From Bacillota bacterium (GTDB taxonomy: Bacteria; Bacillota_I; Bacilli_A; Erysipelotrichales; Erysipelotrichaceae): DNA of 64,000 nt. Below the pieces are notes generated by a model. The model did not search any database. It saw nothing but the letters and a program-made list of their open reading frames with translations, and was not told the DNA's origin. A program made the translations under genes and the position numbers. Positions 16,254-24,225 of this stretch are shown here, piece after piece; position 1 is the stretch's first letter, and each line of letters begins with the position of its first letter. The DNA lies in the NCBI GenBank assembly GCA_030526175.1, contig JAUNDJ010000002.1, forward strand, positions 23,912-87,911, in the 5' to 3' direction.

Positions 16254-17267
16254 TTACATTAAATGTTTTAAAATTGGGAATTGATCTTTATATCGAACCA
16301 CTAATACCGCAAACAATTGTGCTAAACATAAAGTTAAAAAATATACGACAAAGTGTGCGTTAGGTAAGATACGCAATAAAATTTTCGCAAACAAAATATG
16401 AGAAGTATAGATCAGTGAAGATTCTAAACGCAAATGTACATATTTTTCCGGTTCTTTTACTTTCACTTTTAATAAGTAGTTTACTAAGAAGAATGTACAA
16501 GGAATCAAACTCAAGAACATGCTTGATAAATCTTGTAGTACACCAAAAGCGTTATACAACAATACTTCTAATATTAATAGAACAAAGCTGACTCCAAATG
16601 CCATTAAACTTGTTCTTTCTGGTAAACGTTTTGTACGAGCCAATAAATATCCTAGCATCATATATACCGGCCCAAAGAAGAATCCGTTTCTAGCTGTACC
16701 AAAAATCTTAATAAAGAATCCATAGAAAAAGGAAATTCCTGGAACAGCTTGCCAGATTGGCGCATATACGTTCATAAAATATCCAAAAATATACAATCCA
16801 AGCGTAATTTTAATCGCTTTATTCATTGTAAATTTTTCATTACAATACCAAACGATAATCGAAGATACCACTAAAGCCGGTAAGAACCATAAGTGATAAT
16901 ACGATCCGTTTAAGAATAAATCTCGAACATAGGAAAGAATGCCTGAAAAACTAATTCCTACAGCTAAATGATCCCAAAGCGTGTATGGTAAGTAGATGAT
17001 TGTCCAAATACCATATAATTTTAATACGCGCATACAGTAATCAAATAACACTTCTTTATTATGTAACGATTCTCCATCTTTAAATTTCTTAAACAAGAAA
17101 TAAGCAGAAGTCACAAAAAAGAAAGGAACGGCTAATCGACATACAATCGCAATCCACAATAAGTTAAACGTTTCTGACATTTCAAAAAATGGATAAGTAT
17201 GAATACATACAACTAATAAAGCCGAAATCCATTTTGCGATGTCAATTGCGGCAAATTGTTTTTTCAT
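16254..17267 (-). CDS. Membrane acyltransferase-3 family protein resembling the VanT membrane domain
   Basis: A 337-residue protein with about ten predicted membrane helices and the acyltransferase-3 opening DIAKWISALLVVCIHTYPFF. Beyond the generic family it shows features I recall from the N-terminal half of VanT, the membrane-bound serine racemase of D-Ala-D-Ser vancomycin resistance: CRLAVPFFFVTSAYFLF, a GSYYHLWFLPALV segment and GTARNGFFFGPVYMMLGYLL. In VanT this half is fused to an alanine-racemase-like domain; here the racemase is the separate gene just upstream. VanT's membrane half is thought to aid L-serine uptake. A generic acyltransferase role remains possible. The ribosome site (AGAGG) is about 14 nt before the ATG, unusually far. 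Confidence 0.75.
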   Translation of the reverse strand: MKKQFAAIDIAKWISALLVVCIHTYPFFEMSETFNLLWIAIVCRLAVPFFFVTSAYFLFKKFKDGESLHNKEVLFDYCMRVLKLYGIWTIIYLPYTLWDHLAVGISFSGILSYVRDLFLNGSYYHLWFLPALVVSSIIVWYCNEKFTMNKAIKITLGLYIFGYFMNVYAPIWQAVPGISFFYGFFIKIFGTARNGFFFGPVYMMLGYLLARTKRLPERTSLMAFGVSFVLLILEVLLYNAFGVLQDLSSMFLSLIPCTFFLVNYLLKVKVKEPEKYVHLRLESSLIYTSHILFAKILLRILPNAHFVVYFLTLCLAQLFAVLVVRYKDQFPILKHLM

Positions 17268-17277
17268 AAATCTATAT

Positions 17278-18429
17278 TTATCCTCTCTTATCTAAACGAG
17301 GCACTCTAGCCGCAATAGCGGATAAAGTTTCATTATTTATTGTATGAGCATCTCGACTAATGGAATCAATCGTTACCACTTCATCCCCTTGACGTCCCAC
17401 TAAACAACAAATGTCGCCTTCTTTTACATCTTCTATTTCGGTTACATCCACCATACATTGGTCCATACAAATATTTCCAACTAATGGACAACGTTTTCCG
17501 TGAATTAATACCTCATGGTTTTTATTTGACAACAATCTAGGTAGTCCATCCGCATATCCAATTGAAATTGTCGCAATCTTTGTTGGCTTTGTAGCCATAA
17601 AATGGCGTCCATAACCAACCGTTTGTCCTGCCTTAATTGTTTTTACAACGCTAACATTGGCATATAAAGACATGACCGGGATAAAGTTTGGTTGCGATAA
17701 AATTGGAATGGAATCATCCGATGTCACTCCCATATACAATAATCCAGGACGACAATAATCCATGCCCAAATCCCCATAATTCAAAATTCCATAACTGTTT
17801 TGAACATGTAAAATTCCTGGTTGGATACCAATTTCTTTTAAAGAAGCAACAACTTCGTTAAACAACTCAATTTGATGTTTTGTGAAAGCAGCCGATTCCT
17901 CACCTAAATCATCGCTTACAGGAAAATGCGTAAACATTCCGTCCACAGAAATCTTTGTCAAAGAAAAGACTTCAATAATCGAATCCATTTCTTTCTTCTG
18001 ATCTTGATCTTGAATTCCTGTACGATTCATTCCTGTATCCACTTTACAATGCGCATGAATTATCACGTCGTGTTCTTTCGCATACGCATTTAAACGCTTC
18101 GCGTAATCCAAAGAAATAAGAGATTGCGTGATCTTTTTCTCGTGTAAATAGTGAAAATGTTCTGGTGGCGTATATCCTAAAATTAAGATGGAAGATTCAA
18201 TCCCCGCATTTCTTAATTCCAAAGCTTCATCTACGCTAGATACACCAAAGAAATCTACACCATTTTCTTCCAAAGCTTTTGCACATTTAACAGAACCATG
18301 ACCATAAGCATTCGCCTTTACGATTCCCATGATCTTAGTTTCTCCCACTAATTTCTTTATTTCCTTAACATTATGTCCAATCGCATCATAGTCAATTTCA
18401 GCCCAACAACGACTGTAACTTTCTAACAT
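17278..18429 (-). CDS. alr: Alanine/serine racemase, PLP-dependent, VanT-like subtype
   Basis: A 383-residue fold-type III PLP enzyme that makes D-Ala, and possibly D-Ser, for peptidoglycan. The PLP lysine is in IMGIVKANAYGHG near residue 38, and the C-terminal catalytic Tyr is in YGRHFMATKP. The region that reads HVQNSYGILNYGDLGMDYCR differs from the housekeeping HAANSAA-type motif and resembles VanT-type racemases, as does ILGYTPPEHF. It overlaps ddl by 7 nt and is followed 10 bp later by the membrane acyltransferase that resembles the other half of VanT. D-Ala formation is the safe call; a serine racemase activity is inference. Confidence 0.85.
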   Translation of the reverse strand: MLESYSRCWAEIDYDAIGHNVKEIKKLVGETKIMGIVKANAYGHGSVKCAKALEENGVDFFGVSSVDEALELRNAGIESSILILGYTPPEHFHYLHEKKITQSLISLDYAKRLNAYAKEHDVIIHAHCKVDTGMNRTGIQDQDQKKEMDSIIEVFSLTKISVDGMFTHFPVSDDLGEESAAFTKHQIELFNEVVASLKEIGIQPGILHVQNSYGILNYGDLGMDYCRPGLLYMGVTSDDSIPILSQPNFIPVMSLYANVSVVKTIKAGQTVGYGRHFMATKPTKIATISIGYADGLPRLLSNKNHEVLIHGKRCPLVGNICMDQCMVDVTEIEDVKEGDICCLVGRQGDEVVTIDSISRDAHTINNETLSAIAARVPRLDKRG

Positions 18430-19478
18430 ACGCCAACCTTTCTTTCCATAGCTAACGCAATTAATTCGTCAATTAAATTTGGGAATTCCAAACCTACTTC
18501 TTTCATCATAGAAGGATAACGGCTTGTTGCGGTTAAGCCAGGAATTGTATTTAATTCGTTTAATACAACACTCTTATCTTCTTGCACAAACATATCAACA
18601 CGAGCAAGTCCAGTACAGTTCATCGCTTTATATACACGACGAGCAAGATCTTGTGCTTGATCAAAAGTAGCTTGATCAATACGTGCTGGACAATAGATTG
18701 CCGCATTTTTCATTTCATATTTTCCTTCAAAATCAAAGAATCCACCTGTAATTTCGATTTCATCACAGCTTCCTGTTTTGATTTCTTTATTTCCCATTAC
18801 AGCACAACCGATTTCAAATCCTTTGATTACTTTTTCAACTAAGATTTTTCCACGACCATCCCAATAGAATGCATCTTTAATAGCTTCGTTATATTCTTCT
18901 TCATTTTCAACAAAGTGAACTCCATAACTACTTCCGGCATTACATGGTTTAATAATCCATGGAAGTGGAATTGTTTTTTGAATTTCTTCAAACGAAGGAT
19001 TTTCTTCATTTTCTCGTAAACAAATGTAATCCGCACAAGGAATGTTTGCTTGGTCACAAAGGATGTGCATAATTTCTTTGTCCATAGAAATAGAACTACT
19101 CATAACATCGCATCCAACATAGTGAATGTTCATTAATTCTAATAACCCTTGCATACATCCATCTTCACCATTTTTTCCATGTAATACAGGGAAAGCACAA
19201 TCAAAAGTATATGTACGAGGATTTTCTTCTACAGTGATGATTCCGTGGTGGATCCATGCACAAGGTGTGCAGAATTCTTCCTTTTTCCAGTGATCGTGTT
19301 CTAAATCATCAATAGAACCTTCGTATAAATAGAAGTTCCCTTCTTGGTCAATTCCAATTTTTGTTAGTTCATATTTATCTTCATGAATCGCTCTTAAGAA
19401 AGAGGCTGTAGAATGTAACGATACAGAATATTCGCTACTTTGCCCTCCAAAGATGACAGCTAATTTTAACTTTTCCAT
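18423..19478 (-). CDS. ddl: D-alanine:D-alanine/D-serine ligase, VanG-like clade
   Basis: A 351-residue ATP-grasp ligase that joins D-Ala to a second D-amino acid for cell-wall precursors. Clear landmarks are VIFGGQSSEYSVSLHS at the N-terminus, FPVLHGKNGEDGCMQGLLEL, WIIKPCNAGSSYGV, and LNELNTIPGLTATSRYP at the ATP/Mg site. The segments DEIEITGGFFDFEGKY, AIYCPARID and CTGLARVDMF are closer, from memory, to VanG and VanA ligases than to DdlA/DdlB. D-Ala-D-Ser synthesis is therefore possible but unproven; in this lineage this clade may simply be the housekeeping enzyme. The ATG overlaps the murF stop (TAATG). Confidence 0.88.
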   Translation of the reverse strand: MEKLKLAVIFGGQSSEYSVSLHSTASFLRAIHEDKYELTKIGIDQEGNFYLYEGSIDDLEHDHWKKEEFCTPCAWIHHGIITVEENPRTYTFDCAFPVLHGKNGEDGCMQGLLELMNIHYVGCDVMSSSISMDKEIMHILCDQANIPCADYICLRENEENPSFEEIQKTIPLPWIIKPCNAGSSYGVHFVENEEEYNEAIKDAFYWDGRGKILVEKVIKGFEIGCAVMGNKEIKTGSCDEIEITGGFFDFEGKYEMKNAAIYCPARIDQATFDQAQDLARRVYKAMNCTGLARVDMFVQEDKSVVLNELNTIPGLTATSRYPSMMKEVGLEFPNLIDELIALAMERKVGVC

Positions 19479-20842
19479 TACTCATTTCCTTTCATAAATT
19501 CTTTGACAATTGTATCCATTGTCATTGCTCTTGAGCCTTTTACTAATAGCACATTCTCTTCGTTTAAACAAGGAGAAACAGCTTCAATTAAGGCTTCTTT
19601 ATTCTCAAACCAAGTCGCTCCTTGGCCAAATCCTTCCACTGTATATTTTGAAAGCGGTCCAACACAATATAATAGATCTACACCTTTTTCTTTGGCATAA
19701 ACACCCACTTCTTTATGAAGTGCATTTTCTTCAGGACCTAAATCCAACATATCGGATAATAAGGCGATGTGTTTTTTGCCTTCAATACAGATTAGGGTAT
19801 CGATTGCCCCTTTAGCACTTTCTGGATTTGATTTATACGAATCATCTAAAATTTTAGCGTTTTTACATCTTAATAATTGCGTACGCATTTTTGTCATTTC
19901 TAAATTCTTTAATCCATTCAAAATAGATTCGTTCGATAATCCAAATTCTTTGGCAACATAAATCACAGGTAAACAGTTCATCGCTTGGAATTGTCCAAAA
20001 GAACGAAGATGAATTGGTTCCTCAAAAATATTTGTTGAGAAACAAATTCCATTTTCTTCATAAACAATATCCGAAGTGATTTGAATATTTCCTTCTCGTC
20101 CAAAAGAAACTACCTTGTGCGATGATACATCCTTATCTTTTAATACAATATCAATTTCTGGACAGTCCTTATTGTATAAGAACAATCCACCTTCTTTTAG
20201 GTTATCGAAAATCTCACATTTCGCTTGCGCAATTTGTACTTTTCCACCCAAATTTTCCATATGTGCCGATCCAATCGTTGTGATAATCGAAACATCTGGT
20301 TTCGCAATCTTACATAAGAAATCTATTTCGTTGAAATTTTCCATTCCCATTTCCAACACCGCAATCTCAATATCTTCTTCGAAATCCAAGATTGTTAGTG
20401 GTAAGCCAATTTCGTTATTACGATTTCCTTGTGTTTTTTGACATTTCTTTTCTTGCGAAAAAACGCTATGAAGCATATCTTTACAGCTTGTTTTTCCATT
20501 CGATCCCGTTACTGCAATTACTTTACAATCTAAGCTTGCCAAATACGCCTTAGCTAAATCTTGTAAAGCTTTTTGCGTATCGTCTACTAGAATCAATGAA
20601 ATACCTTCTGGATATGGCAAGTGATCTTTTTGCCATAACGAAGCAGTTGCACCATTTTCTTTTACGGATTCAATAAAACTATGTCCATCCACTCTAGCAC
20701 CAATCATAGGAACGTATAATGTCCCTTCTTGTACTTGTCTTGAGTCGATTGACACACCATGAATTGATCTATTTCCATTTTCTTTTGGGAAAATCTCTGT
20801 TCCCAAGTATTCTGCAATTTCCATAATGGTTTTGTGAATCAT
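19478..20842 (-). CDS. murF: UDP-MurNAc-tripeptide:D-alanyl-D-alanine ligase MurF
   Basis: MurF adds the D-Ala-D-X dipeptide, made by the neighbouring Ddl, to the peptidoglycan precursor. The 454-residue protein has the Mur ligase organisation: an N-terminal UDP-binding domain with IDSRQVQEGTLYVPM, the ATP loop VITVTGSNGKTSCKDML near residue 113 (V-x-TGSNGKTS), QGNRNNEIGLPLTIL, and the C-terminal domain with DDSYKSNPESAKGA. It is the first gene of the fifteen-gene minus-strand run, behind a plausible sigma-A promoter. GGGGG lies 6-7 nt before the ATG. Confidence 0.96.
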   Translation of the reverse strand: MIHKTIMEIAEYLGTEIFPKENGNRSIHGVSIDSRQVQEGTLYVPMIGARVDGHSFIESVKENGATASLWQKDHLPYPEGISLILVDDTQKALQDLAKAYLASLDCKVIAVTGSNGKTSCKDMLHSVFSQEKKCQKTQGNRNNEIGLPLTILDFEEDIEIAVLEMGMENFNEIDFLCKIAKPDVSIITTIGSAHMENLGGKVQIAQAKCEIFDNLKEGGLFLYNKDCPEIDIVLKDKDVSSHKVVSFGREGNIQITSDIVYEENGICFSTNIFEEPIHLRSFGQFQAMNCLPVIYVAKEFGLSNESILNGLKNLEMTKMRTQLLRCKNAKILDDSYKSNPESAKGAIDTLICIEGKKHIALLSDMLDLGPEENALHKEVGVYAKEKGVDLLYCVGPLSKYTVEGFGQGATWFENKEALIEAVSPCLNEENVLLVKGSRAMTMDTIVKEFMKGNE

Positions 20843-20874
20843 ATTTGCACCCCCATTTGGAGTATATTATATCA

Positions 20875-20904
20875 TATATATGCTTTTCGAAACAGAAAAG
20901 TCAA
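20875..20904 (-). promoter_or_regulatory. Probable promoter of the murF-to-FHA operon
   Basis: On the minus strand a TTGACT -35 (20904-20899) lies 18 bp from a TATATA -10 (20880-20875). A second TATAAT hexamer lies further downstream. This is the only long gap ahead of the fifteen collinear genes. Confidence 0.55.
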
Positions 20905-21033
20905 TTTTTTAACAAGTGTTCCCAAAAATGGGACGAACCCATCTTTTTTTCCCATTTTTCTTATAAAATCCCCCAAAAATCATCAGTTTTTTTACTTTTC
21001 ACACAATTTTCACATATTTACAATTTTAATGTG

Positions 21034-21042
21034 TGATATAAT
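21034..21042 (+). promoter_or_regulatory. Extended -10 promoter of the small RNA / HIT leader
   Basis: TGATATAAT is an extended -10 (TG at 21034-21035, TATAAT at 21037-21042). No standard -35 is present at 16-18 bp; TTTACA lies 14 bp upstream. It sets a start near 21049. Confidence 0.6.
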
Positions 21043-21048
21043 CGGTTA

Positions 21049-21163
21049 TAAGCAAGGAGTAGAAGACCTTGCCTGTATGAACAACTAAATAGTATTCATA
21101 CAATTTTCTATCCCCTTAATTGAAAAGCCAGGAATCCCCTTAACCTGGCTTTTCGCTTTTCTT
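21049..21163 (+). ncRNA. Predicted small RNA with two C-rich motifs, or attenuator leader of the HIT gene
   Basis: About 115 nt can be accounted for as RNA structure between an extended -10 promoter and a terminator. Hairpin 1 is 21052-21057 with 21067-21072. Hairpin 2 is 21074-21081 with 21095-21102, perfect over 8 bp. A single-stranded ATCCCCTTAA follows at 21110-21119. The terminator has an 11-bp perfect stem (21122-21132 with 21144-21154) and a T-rich tail, and its loop shows the identical ATCCCCTTAA at 21134-21143. C-rich loops of this kind pair with Shine-Dalgarno sequences in staphylococcal RNAs such as RsaE. No coding frame explains the stretch. Because the HIT gene begins 32 bp later with no promoter of its own that I can see, a leader/attenuator role is the main alternative. 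Confidence 0.6.
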
Positions 21164-21194
21164 GGGTGTATATTATTCCTAGGAGGAATTTATT

Positions 21195-21584
21195 ATGTGT
21201 ATTTTTTGTTCAATTGTAAAAGGAGATATCCCTAATTATACTGTATATGAAGATGATAAAGTCTTAGCATTCTTAGATGTCAATCCAACAAGTGTAGGTC
21301 ATACATTAGTCATTCCTAAGACACACTATTCATCATTATTAACTTGTGATCCAGAAGACTTAGCCTACTTAATGAAAGTTGCTCAACAACTAGGAAATCA
21401 ATTAAAAGAAAAACTTGGTGCTGAAGGAATGAATATTCTTTCGAATGCAGGTGCTGTCGCTGGGCAAAGTGTGGAACACTTCCATGTTCACTTAATTCCA
21501 CGATATAAAGACGATCAAGTAAAAATCGAATTTGCACAAATCGAAAAGCCTAACTTTACAGAACTATTAGAAAAAATTAAATAA
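21195..21584 (+). CDS. HIT family nucleotide hydrolase/transferase
   Basis: A 129-residue histidine-triad protein of the Hit/HinT type, which cleaves purine nucleotide phosphoramidates or dinucleotides. It begins MCIFCSIVKGDIP, where the two Cys contribute to the zinc site found in many Firmicutes members, and ends with VEHFHVHLIPR, the HxHxHxx triad with the catalytic His. An AGGAGGAA site lies before the ATG. The substrate in vivo is unknown for most members. It follows the predicted small RNA and is closed by a bidirectional terminator. Confidence 0.94.
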   Translation: MCIFCSIVKGDIPNYTVYEDDKVLAFLDVNPTSVGHTLVIPKTHYSSLLTCDPEDLAYLMKVAQQLGNQLKEKLGAEGMNILSNAGAVAGQSVEHFHVHLIPRYKDDQVKIEFAQIEKPNFTELLEKIK

Positions 21585-21585
21585 T

Positions 21586-21629
21586 AAAAAAATTGGGAGA
21601 GTAAACAAACATTTACTCTCCGTTTTTTT
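21586..21629. terminator. Bidirectional terminator between hit and ktrA
   Basis: A 10-bp perfect stem (21596-21605 with 21612-21621), 6-nt loop, A-run on the left and T-run on the right. It serves both convergent transcripts. Confidence 0.9.
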
Positions 21630-22275
21630 ATTCTTGTACTTTTTGTAAGTCTTCGTTCTTTCCAACGATAAACAATTTCATATCTTTTCTTAATGGTAGA
21701 TTTGGATCAAAATTCGTGTACATCTCGTTTCCTTGGCGAACACAAATTACATTCAATCCATATCGTTTTCTTAAGTCCAAATTAATCAAAGAGTTTCCTA
21801 CCCAAGAAGATAATACTGGTACTTCGACCATAGAGAAATCAGGAGAAATATTAATCCAATCGGAAAAATTCTTTCCTGTTAAGTAATTTCCAATTCGTTT
21901 TCCCATTTCAATTTCGGAAACCACGATTTTTGGCACCCCAATTTTCTTAAGGATTTTTTCATGCATTTCATTTTTCGCTTGTGCAATCACATTTTGAATA
22001 CCTAAATCCAGACAGTGCATACAGACAATAATGCTTGTTTCCATTTCTCTTACAATAGAAACTACCACACCATCCACATCTTTGATACCAATGGAATGTA
22101 AGGTATTCAAATCTGTTGCATCGGCACAATATGCCATTGTAACATCATCGGCGATATCTTGGATTTTTTCTTGATCCCTATCTACGACAATTACTTCACA
22201 TCCACTATTTTCCAATGTTCGGGCTACGCTACACCCGAATTGATCGGCTCCGATCACAATATATTGTAAAGCCAT
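21628..22275 (-). CDS. ktrA: Potassium uptake regulatory subunit, KtrA/TrkA family
   Basis: A 215-residue cytoplasmic gating subunit with an N-terminal RCK domain (YIVIGADQFGCSVARTL, the NAD(H)/ATP-binding Rossmann motif, then VIVVDRDQEKI and DATDLNTLHSIGI) and a C-terminal RCK_C domain from about residue 135, which in KtrA/C binds cyclic di-AMP. It would form a ring on the KtrB channel encoded at 26148. I place the start at 22275, with AAGGAA in front; an in-frame upstream extension overlaps the previous gene without reason. It is the last gene of the acetylation operon, 4 kb from ktrB. Confidence 0.92.
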   Translation of the reverse strand: MALQYIVIGADQFGCSVARTLENSGCEVIVVDRDQEKIQDIADDVTMAYCADATDLNTLHSIGIKDVDGVVVSIVREMETSIIVCMHCLDLGIQNVIAQAKNEMHEKILKKIGVPKIVVSEIEMGKRIGNYLTGKNFSDWINISPDFSMVEVPVLSSWVGNSLINLDLRKRYGLNVICVRQGNEMYTNFDPNLPLRKDMKLFIVGKNEDLQKVQE

Positions 22276-22289
22276 ATGTTTCCTTCTTT

Positions 22290-23081
22290 CTATTCTTCTA
22301 CTTGTTTGGTAGGCATTTGTGAATGTTCTAAGATATATTTTGCCCATATTGGATAAAACTCTTTCACAAAATGGAATCCATCGTCAGTAAAAATATCTGC
22401 CATTCCATCTTCTCCCAAAACTTCATCATCAATATATGTACAATTATCCATTTCCTCGCATACTTCCTGATAAATAAGATTCAAACTCTTGTACATTTTA
22501 AATTGTGTCAATTGTGATTGTCCTAAGGCATTAGGAGGAATCATTCCTAATACATAAAGCTGTGCTTCCGGACAAATTTCTTGAATATGTTCAATCGCAT
22601 TCATAACGACTTCTTTATACGCTTTCGCATTATTTCCTGTATAAATGTTTCGGTTAATATCATTGCTTCCATACGCTAAATAAATAACGCTTGGTTTAAT
22701 CGAACGTAAACGATAATCCCAATCTTTTACATCTTGAAACGCATATCCATTTTCTGCAAATAATCTTGTGGTTGGTAAAAATCCATAGCTGGCAAAATGA
22801 AGAACACGAGAATCCCCATAGAATGCATAATCTTGGAATTGATTAAAAATGGTTTCTGGATTTTCTAAATCCATCGCACCAAATTCCCCAGATTTTCTTT
22901 CATTAATCGCATCTTCTATTTCTTCTACACTCAATTTTTCTTGGGCTTTTATGTATTGTCTTCCTTTTGTCAAATCCACAGATTTTGAAAATGGAATATT
23001 TTTTACAATAAACACACTCATAAAAACCAACACAACAGCCAACAAGACAATTAAGGGTTTTCTTAAATCTATTTTTTTCAT
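22290..23081 (-). CDS. SGNH/GDSL hydrolase, membrane-anchored
   Basis: A 263-residue protein with one N-terminal membrane helix (about residues 8-27) and an extracytoplasmic SGNH domain. Block I is YAFYGDSRVLHF with the nucleophilic Ser, block III is YLAYGSNDINR with the Asn, and block V is FTDDGFHFVKEF with the Asp-x-x-His pair. With the DHHW and MBOAT genes upstream it forms the outer part of a polymer O-acetylation system; it could transfer or remove acetyl groups. The ATG at 23081 is preceded by GGAG that overlaps the stop of the DHHW gene. Confidence 0.88.
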   Translation of the reverse strand: MKKIDLRKPLIVLLAVVLVFMSVFIVKNIPFSKSVDLTKGRQYIKAQEKLSVEEIEDAINERKSGEFGAMDLENPETIFNQFQDYAFYGDSRVLHFASYGFLPTTRLFAENGYAFQDVKDWDYRLRSIKPSVIYLAYGSNDINRNIYTGNNAKAYKEVVMNAIEHIQEICPEAQLYVLGMIPPNALGQSQLTQFKMYKSLNLIYQEVCEEMDNCTYIDDEVLGEDGMADIFTDDGFHFVKEFYPIWAKYILEHSQMPTKQVEE

Positions 23082-23085
23082 AAAT

Positions 23086-24207
23086 CTACTCCAATACATC
23101 CGCTAGCGATGTGTCTTGCACAAATGTATTTGTATTGTATAGATACAAAACATCTGTAATTTGGTTACGTTCTAACAAACTTTCCGCTTTTTCATTGTAG
23201 TAACGCGCATCGACAATTGTGATTGTTCGATAATATGGTAATAAGAATTGAATCGCCGCATTGGCATACGAATCCTTAAACAACAATAGATGTTCATCCG
23301 ATTCGTTATCCATTTCTAAGTGTACAATACCCTTATTTCCTCCCATAAATACTGTGTATTGATCGTTTGTATCCAACGCTTTGGAAGAATAAATAGAACG
23401 ACTTTTTTCCTCCGTATCCACATCCATCACATAGTAATCGCATAAATTTTTATCCACATAAATATCAATTTGATCTTTCATCCCAAAGCTTCCTGTCTTA
23501 TTTGAAAGAGTTCCTTGGAAAGAATCCGATACTGGATAAATCGTATAATCTTTTTTATTAATATCAACCCCTTGTTGTTGCAACAAGTATTGACAACCAT
23601 AGAACGCACCTAAACTTGTCCAGTGGTGGTCTGTTTTATAGTAAATATACTCTTCTTTATGTTTGGCAAAAATATCACGTGTATCAATGGTTTCAATACG
23701 TTCTTCAAAATAATTAAAAATATCATTCATAATTCCATCTTGCCCATCACTTGTTGTGAAATATGGAAGTGAATCGTATTGCACATTAATCGCATTAGGT
23801 ACCAACATAAATGTCGTTGGTAAATCGGGTGCGAAAGCTTCAATCGCATCTAAATTACGAATAATGTTGTCCACATCTGGTTTTGCGCTTTCTTCAATCA
23901 ATTTATCTGTACATAAATATACTGAATCAATTTTATCATAACCAATGGCTTTTAAAACGGCATAACGAACATGGATCAAAAAATTTCTTCCAACAAATTG
24001 ATCGGAAAACCAATCGCTAAGTTCATTACCAAACGTTCCGTCTAAAACAGATTCCATACTTATTGTTGGAAAAGTTTGTAGCGAACGATTTTCTACTTCA
24101 GATTTTTCCACATCTGGCATTACTAAATTTACAACCATGACCACGACTAGAAGGATTGCACAAAACACACCAAGAAATCGATTTAATTTTATTTTTTTTC
24201 TTTTCAT
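23086..24207 (-). CDS. DHHW family protein (AlgX/AlgJ-like)
   Basis: A 373-residue protein with an N-terminal signal anchor (hydrophobic stretch at about 10-30) and an extracytoplasmic SGNH-like domain. The name-giving motif is YYKTDHHWTSLGAFYG near residue 190, and a Ser in the LLLFKDSYANAAIQFL segment is in the position of the AlgX/J catalytic serine. Such proteins take acetyl groups exported by an MBOAT partner and put them on an exopolysaccharide or wall polymer. AAAGGAG lies 11 nt from the ATG, with a three-codon ATG-Lys-Gln-stop frame lying between them. It follows the MBOAT gene by 18 bp. Confidence 0.88.
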   Translation of the reverse strand: MKRKKIKLNRFLGVFCAILLVVVMVVNLVMPDVEKSEVENRSLQTFPTISMESVLDGTFGNELSDWFSDQFVGRNFLIHVRYAVLKAIGYDKIDSVYLCTDKLIEESAKPDVDNIIRNLDAIEAFAPDLPTTFMLVPNAINVQYDSLPYFTTSDGQDGIMNDIFNYFEERIETIDTRDIFAKHKEEYIYYKTDHHWTSLGAFYGCQYLLQQQGVDINKKDYTIYPVSDSFQGTLSNKTGSFGMKDQIDIYVDKNLCDYYVMDVDTEEKSRSIYSSKALDTNDQYTVFMGGNKGIVHLEMDNESDEHLLLFKDSYANAAIQFLLPYYRTITIVDARYYNEKAESLLERNQITDVLYLYNTNTFVQDTSLADVLE

Positions 24208-24225
24208 TGTTTCATAATCTCCTTT

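Noticed and set aside
16254..17267. Calling the acyltransferase gene vanT outright
   Set aside because: The likeness is from remembered motifs, and acyltransferase-3 proteins are very diverse; a named resistance gene would need an alignment.
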